64,000 nt of DNA from Rhizobium sp. CCGE531 (GTDB lineage Bacteria; Pseudomonadota; Alphaproteobacteria; Rhizobiales; Rhizobiaceae): NCBI RefSeq assembly GCF_003627795.1, contig NZ_CP032687.1:1-64000 (forward strand). Direction: 5' to 3'. A program made the translations under genes and the position numbers. The notes under the pieces are model-generated. The model was not told the DNA's origin and made no database searches. It was given only the letters and a program-made list of their open reading frames with translations. Shown here piece after piece: positions 63,668 through 64,000 of the stretch. Each line of letters opens with the position of its first letter. Positions within the stretch are counted from its first letter, which is position 1.

Positions 63668-64000
63668 ATGATCAGGGTCGCCGGAACCTACGATGATTCC
63701 GTTAAGGAGGCTGCACGGGTCGCCGAGGCCAATGAGTGGATTATCGTCTCCGACACGTCGTGGCGATGCTCGAATGCTACGAGCCGTCGCTGTCGCCTGG
63801 CGGATACTGGCGCGTGTTGCCGACGCATTCATGACGGTGGATGAGGACGACGCTGTCGCGACAATGAAGCGTCTGGCCAATCCAATTGTCGGAGACCCCG
63901 CGGTAGTGCGGGCGAAGGCGGCGGCGTGGGCCTTGCGGGGCTCATCAGCGCTCTGCGGATCCGGAAGCCAAGAAAGCTTCGCCTCGATCAGGATCGCCCC
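63668..64000 (+). pseudogene. Diaminopropionate ammonia-lyase remnant (runs off the window)
   Basis: The sequence carries C-terminal pieces of the PLP enzyme that cleaves 2,3-diaminopropionate. RVAGTYDDSVKEAARVAEAN and IVSDTSW come first. A jump to AMLECYEPSL follows, with about 100 residues missing. Next, in a new frame, is VAWRILARVADAFMTVDEDDAVATM followed by GDPAVV. A third frame then reads AGEGGGVGLAGLISAL. At least two frameshifts and one internal deletion are needed. The N-terminal half with the PLP lysine is absent. Confidence 0.75.

Overview
The window looks like a stretch of a large plasmid or other accessory replicon of a Rhizobiaceae bacterium. GC is high throughout, the interrupted DUF1612/RHE_PE00001-type gene is typical of rhizobial plasmids, and two ISBst12-like IS66 elements, an ISAs1 element, organosulfur gene clusters and many decayed genes fit an accessory replicon. 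The species assignment is inference. I saw no rRNA, tRNA, CRISPR array or replication origin.

Layout. 1-8.5 kb is a mobile-element zone: a cold-shock gene, a decayed fic gene, a serine recombinase, and two tandem IS66-family elements that split a DUF1612 gene after codon 18. 8.6-28.5 kb is an island of predicted defence genes. It holds a double-Mrr nuclease converging on a DEAD/DEAH helicase, then a plus-strand operon of a nuclease-TIR-APAZ protein, a short catalytically dead Argonaute and a 1197-aa SIR2 protein. A minus-strand block follows: PLD-type nuclease, an unknown protein, AAA+ ATPase, subtilisin-like protease, and a nuclease-VWA protein. 28.7-34.6 kb is a scrapyard: an MFS transporter coupled to an arsH stump, DUF3088, HNH, an ISAs1 element that interrupts an argininosuccinate-synthase-like gene, and an HlyD fragment. 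35-38.6 kb holds a frameshifted serralysin-type metalloprotease, a Tat-exported YbaY-like protein and a methyltransferase.

39.6-59.1 kb is devoted to organosulfur scavenging: an FMN reductase and dimethyl-sulfone monooxygenase (sfnG) followed by a complete five-gene branched-chain-type ABC transporter and an SfnB-like flavoprotein; a sugar-type ABC transporter without its ATPase; a 5'-truncated DszA/NtaA-type monooxygenase with two more SfnB-like genes; a broken ssuA; and an intact ssuD-like gene. The likely logic is that the ABC systems import small sulfur compounds, FMN reductase supplies FMNH2, and the two-component monooxygenases release sulfite or sulfinate. 59.1-64 kb holds small genes, a frameshifted cold-shock gene, an ihfB-like gene, a membrane acyltransferase and a heavily decayed diaminopropionate ammonia-lyase at the right edge.

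Most notable are the nuclease-TIR-APAZ / short Argonaute / SIR2 operon, the colinear protease-ATPase-nuclease block beside it, the tandem IS66 pair with three copies of one target repeat, and an 11-bp duplication that removed the stop codon of an ABC ATPase gene.
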